A DNA stretch of 36,348 nt from Candidatus Nanopelagicales bacterium (GTDB lineage: Bacteria; Actinomycetota; Actinomycetes; S36-B12; GCA-2699445): the NCBI GenBank assembly GCA_030700225.1, contig JAUYJT010000045.1, positions 1-36,348 on the forward strand, read 5' to 3'. Both the position numbers and the translations under genes were made by a program. The notes under the pieces are model-generated. The model had not been told where the DNA came from. It made no database searches and saw nothing but the letters and a program-made list of their open reading frames with translations. Shown here in pieces: positions 7,361 to 15,108 of the stretch (position 1 is its first letter; every line of letters begins with the position of its first letter).

Positions 7361-7383
7361 GCGTCCGGAATCACCGGAGACGC
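7361..7383 (+). promoter_or_regulatory. Hairpin masking the ribosome-binding site of the first sulfite-reductase gene
   Basis: GCGTCCGG (7361-7368) pairs with CCGG-ag-ACGC (7374-7383) across a five-base loop. The GGAG ribosome-binding site (7376-7379) lies within the 3' strand, five bases before the ATG at 7385. This suggests translation of the operon's first gene can be occluded, complementing the leader peptide upstream. Confidence 0.5.
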
Positions 7384-7384
7384 A

Positions 7385-9061
7385 ATGAAGTCGGACACGC
7401 GGACACTTCAGCAGAGCCGCGCACCCCGTTCCGAGGGCCAATGGGCGCTCGGGGAACTAACGCCCCTGAACAACAGTGAGCGCATCAAAGCTGGGGGAGG
7501 CTTGCTGGATGCCCGCGAGCGCATCGAGCAGATCTACGCGCTAGGCGGCTACGAATCCATACCGCCGGACGACCTGAGAGGTCGCATGCGATGGGCAGGG
7601 GTTCATGTTCAGCGCAGACCAGGGATTCCCGGCGGCAAGACGGCCACGTTGGCTCCTGAGGATCTCGAGGACGAACTCCTCCTGATGAGAGTGCGAATCG
7701 ACGGGGGCGCCCTGTCCAGTGAGCAAGCCCGAGTCCTCGGCGCGATCTCCGAGCGATTCGCCCAGAACACGGCGGACCTATCAGATCGTCAGTGCGTGCA
7801 ACTCCACGGCGTACGAGTTGAGGACACACCCGAGATCTGGCGCATCATGGACTCTGTCGGCCTAACCACCTCAGGATCCTGCGCCGACACCCCCGCCGTG
7901 GTCCTGGGCTCACCGTTAGCCGGAGTCGCGGCTGACGAGATCATTGACGGCACACCCGCCATCGACGAAATCGTCCGTAGATTCGTGGGCACCGAAGAGT
8001 TCTCTAACCTGCCACGCAAGGTGAAGAGCGCCATCTCGGGGGCGCCGGGCGGAGATGTCGTCCACGAGATCAACGACGTCAGCTTCGTCGGCGTGATTCA
8101 CCCCGATCATGGGCCAGGCTTCGACCTGTGGGTCGGCGGAGGTCTATCGAAAGCCCCCAAGCTCGCCCAAAGGCTGGGCACATGGGTGCCTTTGCCGGAG
8201 GTCCCCGAGGTCTGGCAAGCCATCAACGCACTCTTCCGCGATTACGGCTACCGGCGGAACCGAAACAGGGCGCGGATGAAGTTCCTGATCTCCGATTGGG
8301 GGGTTGAGCGTTTCCGTGAGGTGCTCGAATCCGAGTATCTGAACCGGCCCCTGCTCGATGGACCGCCCCCCGAGCGGGTGAAGATCCAGCGAGACTACGT
8401 AGGAGTACACGCGCAACGCGACGGCCTGTTCTATGTCGGGGCGGCGCCGACCGTCGGTCGCCTGTCGGGCACGATCCTGCAGCGCGTAGCGGATCTGGCC
8501 GAGAGCTACGGGTCCGGCCGAATCCGACTCACGATTCACCAGAAGCTCGTGATCCTCGATGTCCCCGGTGAACGAACCGACGAGCTTGCCGCAGAACTTC
8601 TGGAGCTGGGTCTTTACGTCAACCCTTCGCCATTCCGCCGCTCGACCATGGCCTGCACTGGCGTCCAATACTGCAAGTCCGCGATAGCGGAAACCAAGGG
8701 GAGGGCAGCGGCCCTGATCGACGAACTCGAGCGACGCCTGCCGAATCTGGACGTTCCGATCACGATCAGCGTAAACGGCTGCCCAAGCTCCTGCGCCCGC
8801 TTCCAAATAGCCGATATCGGGCTCCGAGGAGTGCTCGTCGCGGGAGATGACGGAACGCAGATCGAGGGGTTCCAAGTTCTGCTCGGCGGATCACTCGGAC
8901 ACAGATCCGCCTTCGGACGCGCGCTGCGGGGGCTTAGGCTCGCGGCTGACGACTTGTCCGACTACGTGGAACGCCTGATCAACCGGTACTTGGCACAGCG
9001 CGGCGACAGCGAGTCGTTCGCCGAATGGACATCACGCGCCGACGAGGAGGCACTGAGATGA
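7385..9061 (+). CDS. Sulfite/nitrite reductase-like protein, divergent paralogue (copy 1)
   Basis: A 558-residue sirohaem-[4Fe-4S] reductase of the NirA type. Cluster/sirohaem ligands are intact: Cys424 and Cys430 in CTGVQYC, Cys466 and Cys470 in GCPSSC. It is clearly paralogous to the gene at 9780 along its whole length. Compared with that copy and with M. tuberculosis NirA (numbers from memory), it differs at the active site. Tyr69 of the Tyr-Cys crosslink is His74 here and Trp66 is Ala71. Arg166 is Ala171 and Trp137 is Gly142. The partner Cys161 (Cys166) and Lys207/209 (Lys212/214) are kept. It may therefore use a different substrate, be a slow enzyme or be non-catalytic. ATG with GGAG; cysH starts within its stop codon. 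Confidence 0.9.
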   Translation: MKSDTRTLQQSRAPRSEGQWALGELTPLNNSERIKAGGGLLDARERIEQIYALGGYESIPPDDLRGRMRWAGVHVQRRPGIPGGKTATLAPEDLEDELLLMRVRIDGGALSSEQARVLGAISERFAQNTADLSDRQCVQLHGVRVEDTPEIWRIMDSVGLTTSGSCADTPAVVLGSPLAGVAADEIIDGTPAIDEIVRRFVGTEEFSNLPRKVKSAISGAPGGDVVHEINDVSFVGVIHPDHGPGFDLWVGGGLSKAPKLAQRLGTWVPLPEVPEVWQAINALFRDYGYRRNRNRARMKFLISDWGVERFREVLESEYLNRPLLDGPPPERVKIQRDYVGVHAQRDGLFYVGAAPTVGRLSGTILQRVADLAESYGSGRIRLTIHQKLVILDVPGERTDELAAELLELGLYVNPSPFRRSTMACTGVQYCKSAIAETKGRAAALIDELERRLPNLDVPITISVNGCPSSCARFQIADIGLRGVLVAGDDGTQIEGFQVLLGGSLGHRSAFGRALRGLRLAADDLSDYVERLINRYLAQRGDSESFAEWTSRADEEALR

Positions 9062-9783
9062 CGGACGTAGACCTGCTGCCGACGCGCCGCAGCACCGACC
9101 ACTTGCGTGCGCTCGCAGACGAGGGAGCGGCGATCTTCGGAGAAGAACCGGACCCGACAGAGTTGCTTGAATGGTTCGGTAGCGCCTTGGGCATCGATCG
9201 CATCGCCGTGGCCGTGTCGTTCTCCGACGGAGTGATGGCGCATCTGGCCGGGCATGCATTACCAGGCGTGGACCTCCTATTCGTCGACACCGGATACCAC
9301 TTCGCCGAGACCCTGGGCCTTCGCGAGGCAGTCGCGGCGACACTGCCGGTCAACGTTCGTTCCCTGACACCGGAGCAAACTCACGCCGAACTTGACGAAC
9401 AGTTCGGCGAGAACCTCTGGGAGCGCGACCCGGACTTGTGCTGCGCGATCCGCAAGACAGCACCGATGGCCGCGGCTCTGAGGGGCTACGACGCCTGGGC
9501 AACGGGACTTAGGCGCAGCGACCACGACGGCCGCGCCCAAACCCCGGTCGTGCACTGGGATGACACCAACGGGCTCATCAAGATCAATCCGATCGCGGCG
9601 TTCACCGACGGGGATCTGGAAACCCACATCCAGGAGCACTCGATCATGGAGAACCCCCTCAAACAGATCGGATACCGCTCCATCGGCTGCGCCCCCTGCA
9701 CCAGAGCCGTCGAAGCGGGCGAGGACGAACGGGCCGGACGCTGGGCCGGGCGCGCGAAAACGGAGTGCGGACTTCACCTGTGA
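9058..9783 (+). CDS. cysH: Adenylylsulfate (APS) reductase
   Basis: A 241-residue cytosolic enzyme that reduces adenylylsulfate to sulfite in assimilatory sulfate reduction. The [4Fe-4S] cysteine set of the bacterial APS type is present: Cys128-Cys129 (DLCCAIRK) and Cys211/Cys214 (GCAPC). The catalytic Cys237 lies in the C-terminal ECGLH. The nucleotide-binding loop reads SFSDGVMAHLA. The ATG at 9058 overlaps the upstream stop (ATGA) and has GGAGG ahead of it. The next gene's GTG overlaps this stop. No ATP sulfurylase genes (cysD/cysN) occur in the window, so activation of sulfate must be encoded elsewhere. Confidence 0.95.
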   Translation: MTDVDLLPTRRSTDHLRALADEGAAIFGEEPDPTELLEWFGSALGIDRIAVAVSFSDGVMAHLAGHALPGVDLLFVDTGYHFAETLGLREAVAATLPVNVRSLTPEQTHAELDEQFGENLWERDPDLCCAIRKTAPMAAALRGYDAWATGLRRSDHDGRAQTPVVHWDDTNGLIKINPIAAFTDGDLETHIQEHSIMENPLKQIGYRSIGCAPCTRAVEAGEDERAGRWAGRAKTECGLHL

Positions 9784-11444
9784 CCGCCCTGACCAGTCGC
9801 AAGCCCCGCACTGAGGGCCAGTGGGCTCTCGGCCAGACGGACCCTCTGAACGACATCGAGCGCATCAAGGCCACGGGAGACCCGCTGGCCGTTCGCGAGC
9901 GGGTCGAGCAGGTCTACTCGCGAACGGGGCTTCGATCGATCCCGCTCGACGATCTACGGGGCCGCATGCGGTGGTGGGGCCTTTACACCCAGCGCAGACC
10001 GGGGATCCCAGCGTGGAAGATGGGGTCAGTCCCGCTGGACGAGCTTGAGGATGAGGTCCTGCTGTGGAGGATCCGCACCGACGGCGGAGCCCTGACGAGC
10101 GAGCAGGCCCGCGTCCTCGGCGGAATCTCGCAGGAGTTCGCGCGAGACACGGCGGACATCTCAGACCGCCAGAACATCCAGTTCCACTGGATCCGCGTTG
10201 AGGACACCCCGGAGATCTGGCGACGTTTGGACTCAGTCGGGCTAACTACGGCCGGGGCGTGCGGCGACACTTCGCGGGTCGTGCTGGGCTCTCCGCTCGC
10301 TGGCGTGGCGGCCGACGAGATCGTGGACGCCACGCCCGCCATCGCGGAGATCGCGAGGCGGTTCGTCGGCAGCGAGGAGTTCTCGAACCTGCCTCGGAAG
10401 TTCAAGAGCGCGATCTCCGGATCGCCCCGTGGAGACGTAGTCCACGAACTCAATGACATCAGCTTCGTCGGAGTGATCCACCCCGATCATGGGCCCGGCT
10501 TCGACCTCTGGGTGGGAGGCGGCCTGGCCGCCGCTCCGAAGCTGGCGGTACGGCTGGGTGCCTGGGTCCCGCTGGCAGAGGTACCGGAAGTCTGGCGGGC
10601 AGTGACCTCAGTCTTCCGTGACTACGGCTATCGCAGGAACCGTAACCGGGCTCGGATGAAGTTCCTTGTCACCGAATGGGGTCCGGACAAGTTCCGCGCG
10701 GTCCTGGAAACCGAGTATCTGAAACGGCCACTGATTGACGGCCCGCCTCCGCCCCAAACCGCGACCGGCCAGCGCGACTACGTTGGCGTCGCACCACAGC
10801 GCGATGGCCTGTTCTATGTAGGAGCCGCCCCAACCGTGGGCCGCCTGTCCGGAACGGTTCTGAAGCGTGTTGCCGACCTCGCGGAGGAGTACGGCTCAGG
10901 GCGCATCAGGCTGACCGTCCAGCAGAACCTAGTGATCCTGGATGTGCCCGGCGACCGCACCGCCGACCTGTCCGCCGAATTGCTCAGATCCGGCTTGCGC
11001 GTAGACGCATCGGGATTCCGCCGCCTTGCCATGGCCTGCACCGGTATTGAGTACTGCAAGATGGCGATCACTGAGACGAAGGCTCGCACGGCCGCGCTCC
11101 TCGACGAGCTAGAGCGCCGATTGCCCGACGTGGATGTTCCCATCGCGATCCACGTCAACGGATGCCCCAACTCGTGTGCGCGTTTCCAGGTCGCGGACAT
11201 CGGGCTTCGCGGAGTACTGGTCCAAGACGACGCCGGGCACCCGGCAGAAGGATTCCAAGTCACGCTAGGCGGATCGCTGGGGGAACGGTCAGGATTCGGG
11301 CGCACCCCGCGTGGGCTTCGCCTGGCCGCGGACGATCTGCCGGACTACGTCGATCGCGTAGTGACCCGGTACCTGACCGCGCGAGGCAAGAACGAGTCAT
11401 TCGCCGAATGGACTTCACGCGCGGACGAGGACGCACTGAGGTGA
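9780..11444 (+). CDS. nirA: Sirohaem-dependent sulfite reductase (NirA type, copy 2)
   Basis: A 554-residue assimilatory sulfite reductase taking electrons from ferredoxin to make sulfide. Cluster ligands are CTGIEYC and GCPNSC. With the GTG at 9780 its numbering matches M. tuberculosis NirA as I remember it: Tyr69 in WWGLYTQR, Cys161 in TTAGACGD (the covalent Tyr-Cys pair), Arg97, Arg166, Lys207 and Lys209 for the anion. This agreement and the GTGA overlap with cysH support that start; a GTG at 9765 is also open. It is the canonical copy, in the known order nirA-cysH-che1 apart from being downstream of cysH. The copy at 7385 is its divergent paralogue. Confidence 0.94.
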   Translation: MTALTSRKPRTEGQWALGQTDPLNDIERIKATGDPLAVRERVEQVYSRTGLRSIPLDDLRGRMRWWGLYTQRRPGIPAWKMGSVPLDELEDEVLLWRIRTDGGALTSEQARVLGGISQEFARDTADISDRQNIQFHWIRVEDTPEIWRRLDSVGLTTAGACGDTSRVVLGSPLAGVAADEIVDATPAIAEIARRFVGSEEFSNLPRKFKSAISGSPRGDVVHELNDISFVGVIHPDHGPGFDLWVGGGLAAAPKLAVRLGAWVPLAEVPEVWRAVTSVFRDYGYRRNRNRARMKFLVTEWGPDKFRAVLETEYLKRPLIDGPPPPQTATGQRDYVGVAPQRDGLFYVGAAPTVGRLSGTVLKRVADLAEEYGSGRIRLTVQQNLVILDVPGDRTADLSAELLRSGLRVDASGFRRLAMACTGIEYCKMAITETKARTAALLDELERRLPDVDVPIAIHVNGCPNSCARFQVADIGLRGVLVQDDAGHPAEGFQVTLGGSLGERSGFGRTPRGLRLAADDLPDYVDRVVTRYLTARGKNESFAEWTSRADEDALR

Positions 11445-12106
11445 CACACGGCGCGGTCGTGCTGATAGCGCACGGCAGCGAAGACAGCAGACATCGTTCC
11501 GCCATCGCCGACATCGCTTCAGCGATTCAGCAGCGGACCTCGGTCTCGATCGCGGTCGCGTACCTTCAGCACAACCGGCCCTCACCCGCCGAAGCGGCCG
11601 CACGCTTGCGTTCGCCCGCTATGTTGCCGCTCCTGCTCGCCGCGGGCGCCCACTGGGCCAGAGACGTCAGCCTGGCGCTGCGCGGAATCGAGCCGACACC
11701 TCGACTCATCGAACCGCCAACACCGGTTCAGCTCGTTCCGGCCGTCATCGAAGCGGTTAGCTCGCTGCGAGAAGGGGGCGAAACGGTAGTTCTGGCCGTC
11801 GCGGGCAGCACCGCCAACGATCAATCCAGGCACTTCCAGCCGCTCGCGACCGCCGTCGCGGCCTCGCTCGGCACCACATGCTCAGTCGCTCCTAGCCCGG
11901 AGGCGGTGCGCGGGCTCGCGTCCCCCGGAGCGGTCATCGTACCCATCCTGACTTCTCCGGGATTCCTCGACGACCGAATCCGCGCCCAGGCCAGCCAGGC
12001 TGGGGCCCAGGCCACCGCGACCGTCGGGTCAACCTCGTCTTTCGTACAGATCCTCAGCGACCTCGTGCGGGCCGCAACCAGGCCGAGTAGTTCGGAACAA
12101 GCCTGA
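11441..12106 (+). CDS. Sirohydrochlorin chelatase (CbiX/SirB-like, Che1)
   Basis: A 221-residue chelatase that would insert Fe2+ into sirohydrochlorin as the last step of sirohaem synthesis, feeding both sulfite reductases. It has two CbiX-like halves: residues 1-100 with the metal-binding His in VLIAHGSEDSRH and residues 105-215 beginning VVLAVAGSTANDQSRH. In the second half Gly-Ser replaces the catalytic His, as in other two-domain actinobacterial members. The GTG at 11441 overlaps the upstream TGA (GTGA), so it is translationally coupled. A cobalt-specific role is less likely because no other cobalamin genes are present. Confidence 0.85.
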   Translation: MTHGAVVLIAHGSEDSRHRSAIADIASAIQQRTSVSIAVAYLQHNRPSPAEAAARLRSPAMLPLLLAAGAHWARDVSLALRGIEPTPRLIEPPTPVQLVPAVIEAVSSLREGGETVVLAVAGSTANDQSRHFQPLATAVAASLGTTCSVAPSPEAVRGLASPGAVIVPILTSPGFLDDRIRAQASQAGAQATATVGSTSSFVQILSDLVRAATRPSSSEQA

Positions 12107-12143
12107 ACGGCCTCTAACACTCCGCCGCCGGGCCCGCGTCTGG

Positions 12144-12149
12144 CAGGCT
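12144..12149 (+). promoter_or_regulatory. Possible -10 hexamer CAGGCT before the ABC ATPase
   Basis: CAGGCT ends six bases before the ATG at 12156, which lacks a ribosome-binding site. The same CAGGCT with a six-base gap precedes the GTG at 35305. This suggests the transporter could have its own leaderless transcript besides read-through from the sulfite operon. Confidence 0.3.
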
Positions 12150-12155
12150 TGTGGC

Positions 12156-13073
12156 ATGCCCGGCCCGGTGTTCGACTTCGAGAACATGACGAAACGATTC
12201 GGGCGCCATGGCCCCCTGGCACTGGACAGCGTGTCATTCCAGGTCCAGCCGGGCCGCATCACCGGCTTCCTGGGGCCGAACGGCGCGGGCAAGACCACCG
12301 CACTTCGCTGCTTGCTGGGACTTGTGACGCCAACAAGCGGATCCTGCCTGATCGACGGGCGTCAGTACGGGCAGCTGCGAAGGCCATGCCAGACAGTCGC
12401 AGCGGTCCTGGAAGCGACGGGCTTCCACCCGGGCCGTACAGCGCTCAACCACCTGCGCATACGAGCAAGGGCGCTGGGCATGCCGGCGTCCTCCGCCACC
12501 GATGCGCTAGTTCGCGTGGGCCTGAGCGACCACGCGGAACAGCGAGTCGGCCAATACTCCCTTGGCATGCGCCAACGGCTGTCCATCGCGATGGCCCTGT
12601 TGCCCCAACCACAGGCCCTCGTCCTGGACGAACCCTCCAACGGGCTCGACCCCGCCGGGATCGCATGGCTGCGCGAACTCCTTCGGTCGCTGGCTGAACA
12701 GGGGCAAACGGTCCTTGTGTCCAGCCACCTGCTAGCGGAGGTCCGCCAAAGCGTTGACGATGTCGTGATCCTCGTCGCCGGCCGAGTTGTGAAGACAGGA
12801 TCCCTGCGCCAGATTCTGCGGGCCGAGGGACGGGGAGTAGTCAGCGTCGAAGGGCCTGACCTGTCGGCTCTGCTCGCCAAGGTGCCAAAGACCGGCGGCG
12901 AACTGCTTGAGTCATCTCCAACGTTCGCACGCGTCTCGGGCACAACCGCTGGGGCGATCGGGCACCTGGCCTGGAGAGAGCACGTTGAGATTCACCGCCT
13001 AGACGAAGACCAACCCGAACTGGAAAGCGTCTACCTCGCGCTCACAGCGGGCGAAGGCGAGGATGGCAAGTGA
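12156..13073 (+). CDS. ABC transporter ATP-binding protein
   Basis: A 305-residue cytoplasmic ATPase of the ABC-2/drug-exporter class. Walker A is GPNGAGKT (40-47), the signature YSLGMRQR (134-141), Walker B ALVLDEPSNGLDP from residue 154, and the H-switch is His191 in VSSH. A C-terminal accessory region of about 90 residues follows, as in DrrA/CcmA-like exporters. It lies 49 bases after the sirohydrochlorin chelatase and its stop overlaps the permease start. The substrate is unknown. Its position between chelatase and sirohaem synthase makes a tetrapyrrole or sulfur compound conceivable but unproven. Confidence 0.93.
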   Translation: MPGPVFDFENMTKRFGRHGPLALDSVSFQVQPGRITGFLGPNGAGKTTALRCLLGLVTPTSGSCLIDGRQYGQLRRPCQTVAAVLEATGFHPGRTALNHLRIRARALGMPASSATDALVRVGLSDHAEQRVGQYSLGMRQRLSIAMALLPQPQALVLDEPSNGLDPAGIAWLRELLRSLAEQGQTVLVSSHLLAEVRQSVDDVVILVAGRVVKTGSLRQILRAEGRGVVSVEGPDLSALLAKVPKTGGELLESSPTFARVSGTTAGAIGHLAWREHVEIHRLDEDQPELESVYLALTAGEGEDGK

Positions 13074-13822
13074 TCCAACTCATCGCCGCCGAATGGATCA
13101 AAGCCACGACGACCCGCGCCTGGTGGATCCTGTCCCTAGTCGGGGTGGCAATCACGGCACTCGGCATAGTGCCAATCATCCTCGCGGCGGGAATGGAGGG
13201 CTTCCCAGCTCTGACTGACGCGAGCATGATGCTGGCGTTGTGGTCGGGACTCGGTTCCGCCTCCGTAGTCGCGCTCATCATCGGCATCACGTCAGTCACA
13301 GGCGAATATCGGCACCAAACCATCACAGACGCGTTCCTGACCGAACCGGATCGTGGCCGCTTCATGGCAGCCAAGGCGTCCGCTCAGGCGCTTGTTGGGG
13401 CGATCCTCGGCGTCGTGTGCACCGTGATGGGCATCGGCATGGCTCTAGCGCTCCTCCCTCTGCGCGAGCACGCTCCCATCGACTGGCTCGCCGTTCTGCA
13501 AGCTGCGGCGGGGGTGTTGCTGTGCTTCGCCCTGTTCGCGATCCTGGGATGCGCGTTCGGGGCGCTCGTCACGAATCAAGTCGCCGCCCTAGTCCTGGCC
13601 TTGCTTTGGGTGATGCTCGTCGAGCCGTTGATCGTGGCCTTCCTGCCCTCGGTCGGCCAATGGTTGCCAGGCGGTGCCGCGTCTTCCGTCCTGGGCGCGG
13701 GCACGACCTTGGAGGGCGCGGGTCTACTGCCGACATGGGGCGGAGCGCTCGTCATGCTCGCCTACGCGGTGGCGTTCAGCGCCCTCGCGGTCACCACGAC
13801 CCTGCGCCGAGACATCACCTGA
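13070..13822 (+). CDS. ABC-2 type permease
   Basis: A 250-residue integral membrane subunit with about six hydrophobic helices (residues roughly 20-40, 58-78, 104-126, 138-160, 168-190 and 222-242). The N-terminal Glu-Trp-Ile-Lys segment (AAEWIKATTTRAWW) is typical of ABC-2 permeases paired with exporter-type ATPases. The GTG at 13070 overlaps the stop of the ATPase (GTGA), so the two form a pair. The stop codon lies inside a palindrome shared with the convergent sirohaem-synthase gene. Confidence 0.88.
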   Translation: MIQLIAAEWIKATTTRAWWILSLVGVAITALGIVPIILAAGMEGFPALTDASMMLALWSGLGSASVVALIIGITSVTGEYRHQTITDAFLTEPDRGRFMAAKASAQALVGAILGVVCTVMGIGMALALLPLREHAPIDWLAVLQAAAGVLLCFALFAILGCAFGALVTNQVAALVLALLWVMLVEPLIVAFLPSVGQWLPGGAASSVLGAGTTLEGAGLLPTWGGALVMLAYAVAFSALAVTTTLRRDIT

Positions 13823-13840
13823 ACAGATCCGCGTCAGGTG
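13816..13840. terminator. Palindrome spanning two convergent stop codons
   Basis: CACCTGA (13816-13822) and TCAGGTG (13834-13840) form a perfect 7-bp inverted repeat with an 11-base loop. Each arm contains the TGA stop of one of the convergent genes. A bidirectional terminator is plausible, although neither side has a T-run. Confidence 0.4.
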
Positions 13841-15066
13841 TCGACGACCCGGCGGACCTCGCCCAGGACATCGGGCATGCCCGCCACGGCCCCGATCACT
13901 ATTACTGCGGGCGGCTTGATACAAGCCGAACGGGCATCGGCCGCGGCGGAAGCCAGATCTGACCGAACGATGCGCTGCTCGGGAGTCCACCCTCGCTCGA
14001 CGATGACGACTGGAGTGCTCGGGTCGCGACCAGCCCCAATCAGCATCGATGCCGTCGCGTCAAGGCGCGATACCCCCATCAGCAGCACGAGCGTCGTCGC
14101 CGGTCCGCACGCCAGCGCCTCCCGAGCCGCCTCGTGTCCCGACGCGACCATGAACGAGGTGCTAAGCCCCCTCTGGGTGACGGGAACGCCAGCAGCAGCC
14201 GGGACCGCTACGGCGGAAGTGACGCCTGGAACCCACTCGACAGCGACTCCATGGGCCAAACAGTGCCGCGCCTCTTCCCCCCCGCGACCCAGCACAAACG
14301 GATCGCCGCCCTTCAAGCGAACGACCGCAAGCCCAGCCTTGGCGTTCTCCACGAGGATCTCGTTGATCTCCTCCTGCTGAACTTGATGCCTGCCGGGCTG
14401 TTTGCCTACGTCGATCACGCGCACGTCGTCGGGAACATCTGACACAAGCTCGGGCGGAACAAGCCGATCGGTAACAATGACGTCGGCCAGCGACAGCAGT
14501 TGGCGTCCGCGAACCGTAATCAACCCGGCGTCACCCGGACCCGCCCCCACCAGCGCCACCCATCCCGTCCCACCCAGCCGGCGGCGACGTACAGGCAGAC
14601 TCCCGCTTGCCAGCGCGTCGGACACGGCTGAGGCCAGCGCACGGGCCCTGGTCGGATCGCCCCCGCCGCTGACGGCCACCGAGACGCCGTCCGGGCCCTG
14701 GGCCGCCGCTGCGACCCAGGCTGGCGAATCCTTTGACGACGCCGCGTCGACACACCAGACGCCGGCGGCCTCAGCCTCCGCAGCCACTGCCAGATCCGTG
14801 TCTGTTCCCGTGGCAGTGTGTACCAGCCATGGGCGTCCGGACGCGAGCACATCACCGGCCCGGAACTCCCGTTCCAGCCAAGACAGCTCACCGAGGTCGG
14901 CCAGCTCCCCGATTCTGGGTCCGGCCCGCGGCGCGATAACAGTCACGACGGCACCGCGCTCAAGGAGTCCTTGGATCCGGCGCTCTCCGAGTCGGCCAGC
15001 ACCCACGCACAACACCGGGCGACCCTCAATGTCGAGGAAGACGCCCAGTCGGGGAGCTTTGCCCAT
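13834..15066 (-). CDS. cysG: Sirohaem synthase: precorrin-2 dehydrogenase fused to uroporphyrinogen-III C-methyltransferase
   Basis: A 410-residue two-part enzyme making sirohydrochlorin from uroporphyrinogen III. Residues 1-160 are the NAD-dependent dehydrogenase with GAGRLGER (22-29). Residues from about 167 are the SAM-dependent methyltransferase: VALVGAGPGDAGLITVRG, RLKGGDPFVLGRGGEE and a PGVTSAVAVPAAAGVPVT segment. Length is shorter than E. coli CysG (457). Chelation is probably left to the CbiX-like protein at 11441. The ATG at 15066 is preceded by TAGCCT with a six-base gap (leaderless). It converges with the ABC permease. Confidence 0.93.
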   Translation of the reverse strand: MGKAPRLGVFLDIEGRPVLCVGAGRLGERRIQGLLERGAVVTVIAPRAGPRIGELADLGELSWLEREFRAGDVLASGRPWLVHTATGTDTDLAVAAEAEAAGVWCVDAASSKDSPAWVAAAAQGPDGVSVAVSGGGDPTRARALASAVSDALASGSLPVRRRRLGGTGWVALVGAGPGDAGLITVRGRQLLSLADVIVTDRLVPPELVSDVPDDVRVIDVGKQPGRHQVQQEEINEILVENAKAGLAVVRLKGGDPFVLGRGGEEARHCLAHGVAVEWVPGVTSAVAVPAAAGVPVTQRGLSTSFMVASGHEAAREALACGPATTLVLLMGVSRLDATASMLIGAGRDPSTPVVIVERGWTPEQRIVRSDLASAAADARSACIKPPAVIVIGAVAGMPDVLGEVRRVVDT

Positions 15067-15072
15067 CCTGCG

Positions 15073-15078
15073 AGGCTA
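15073..15078 (-). promoter_or_regulatory. -10 hexamer TAGCCT, leaderless cysG
   Basis: TAGCCT, then six bases, then the ATG at 15066; no ribosome-binding site. Identical hexamers stand before the starts at 19118 (six bases) and 29928 (seven bases). No -35 recognised. Confidence 0.45.
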
Positions 15079-15108
15079 GTCGGCGAGAGTTCGCCTGGCC
15101 CAGGCTGG

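Noticed and set aside
7385-11444. Reading the two reductases as assimilatory nitrite reductases
   Set aside because: There is no nitrate reductase, nitrate transporter or nitrogen regulator nearby, whereas cysH and the chelatase sit between and after them. Copy 2 keeps the Tyr-Cys pair of sulfite reductase NirA. Copy 1 remains open as to substrate.
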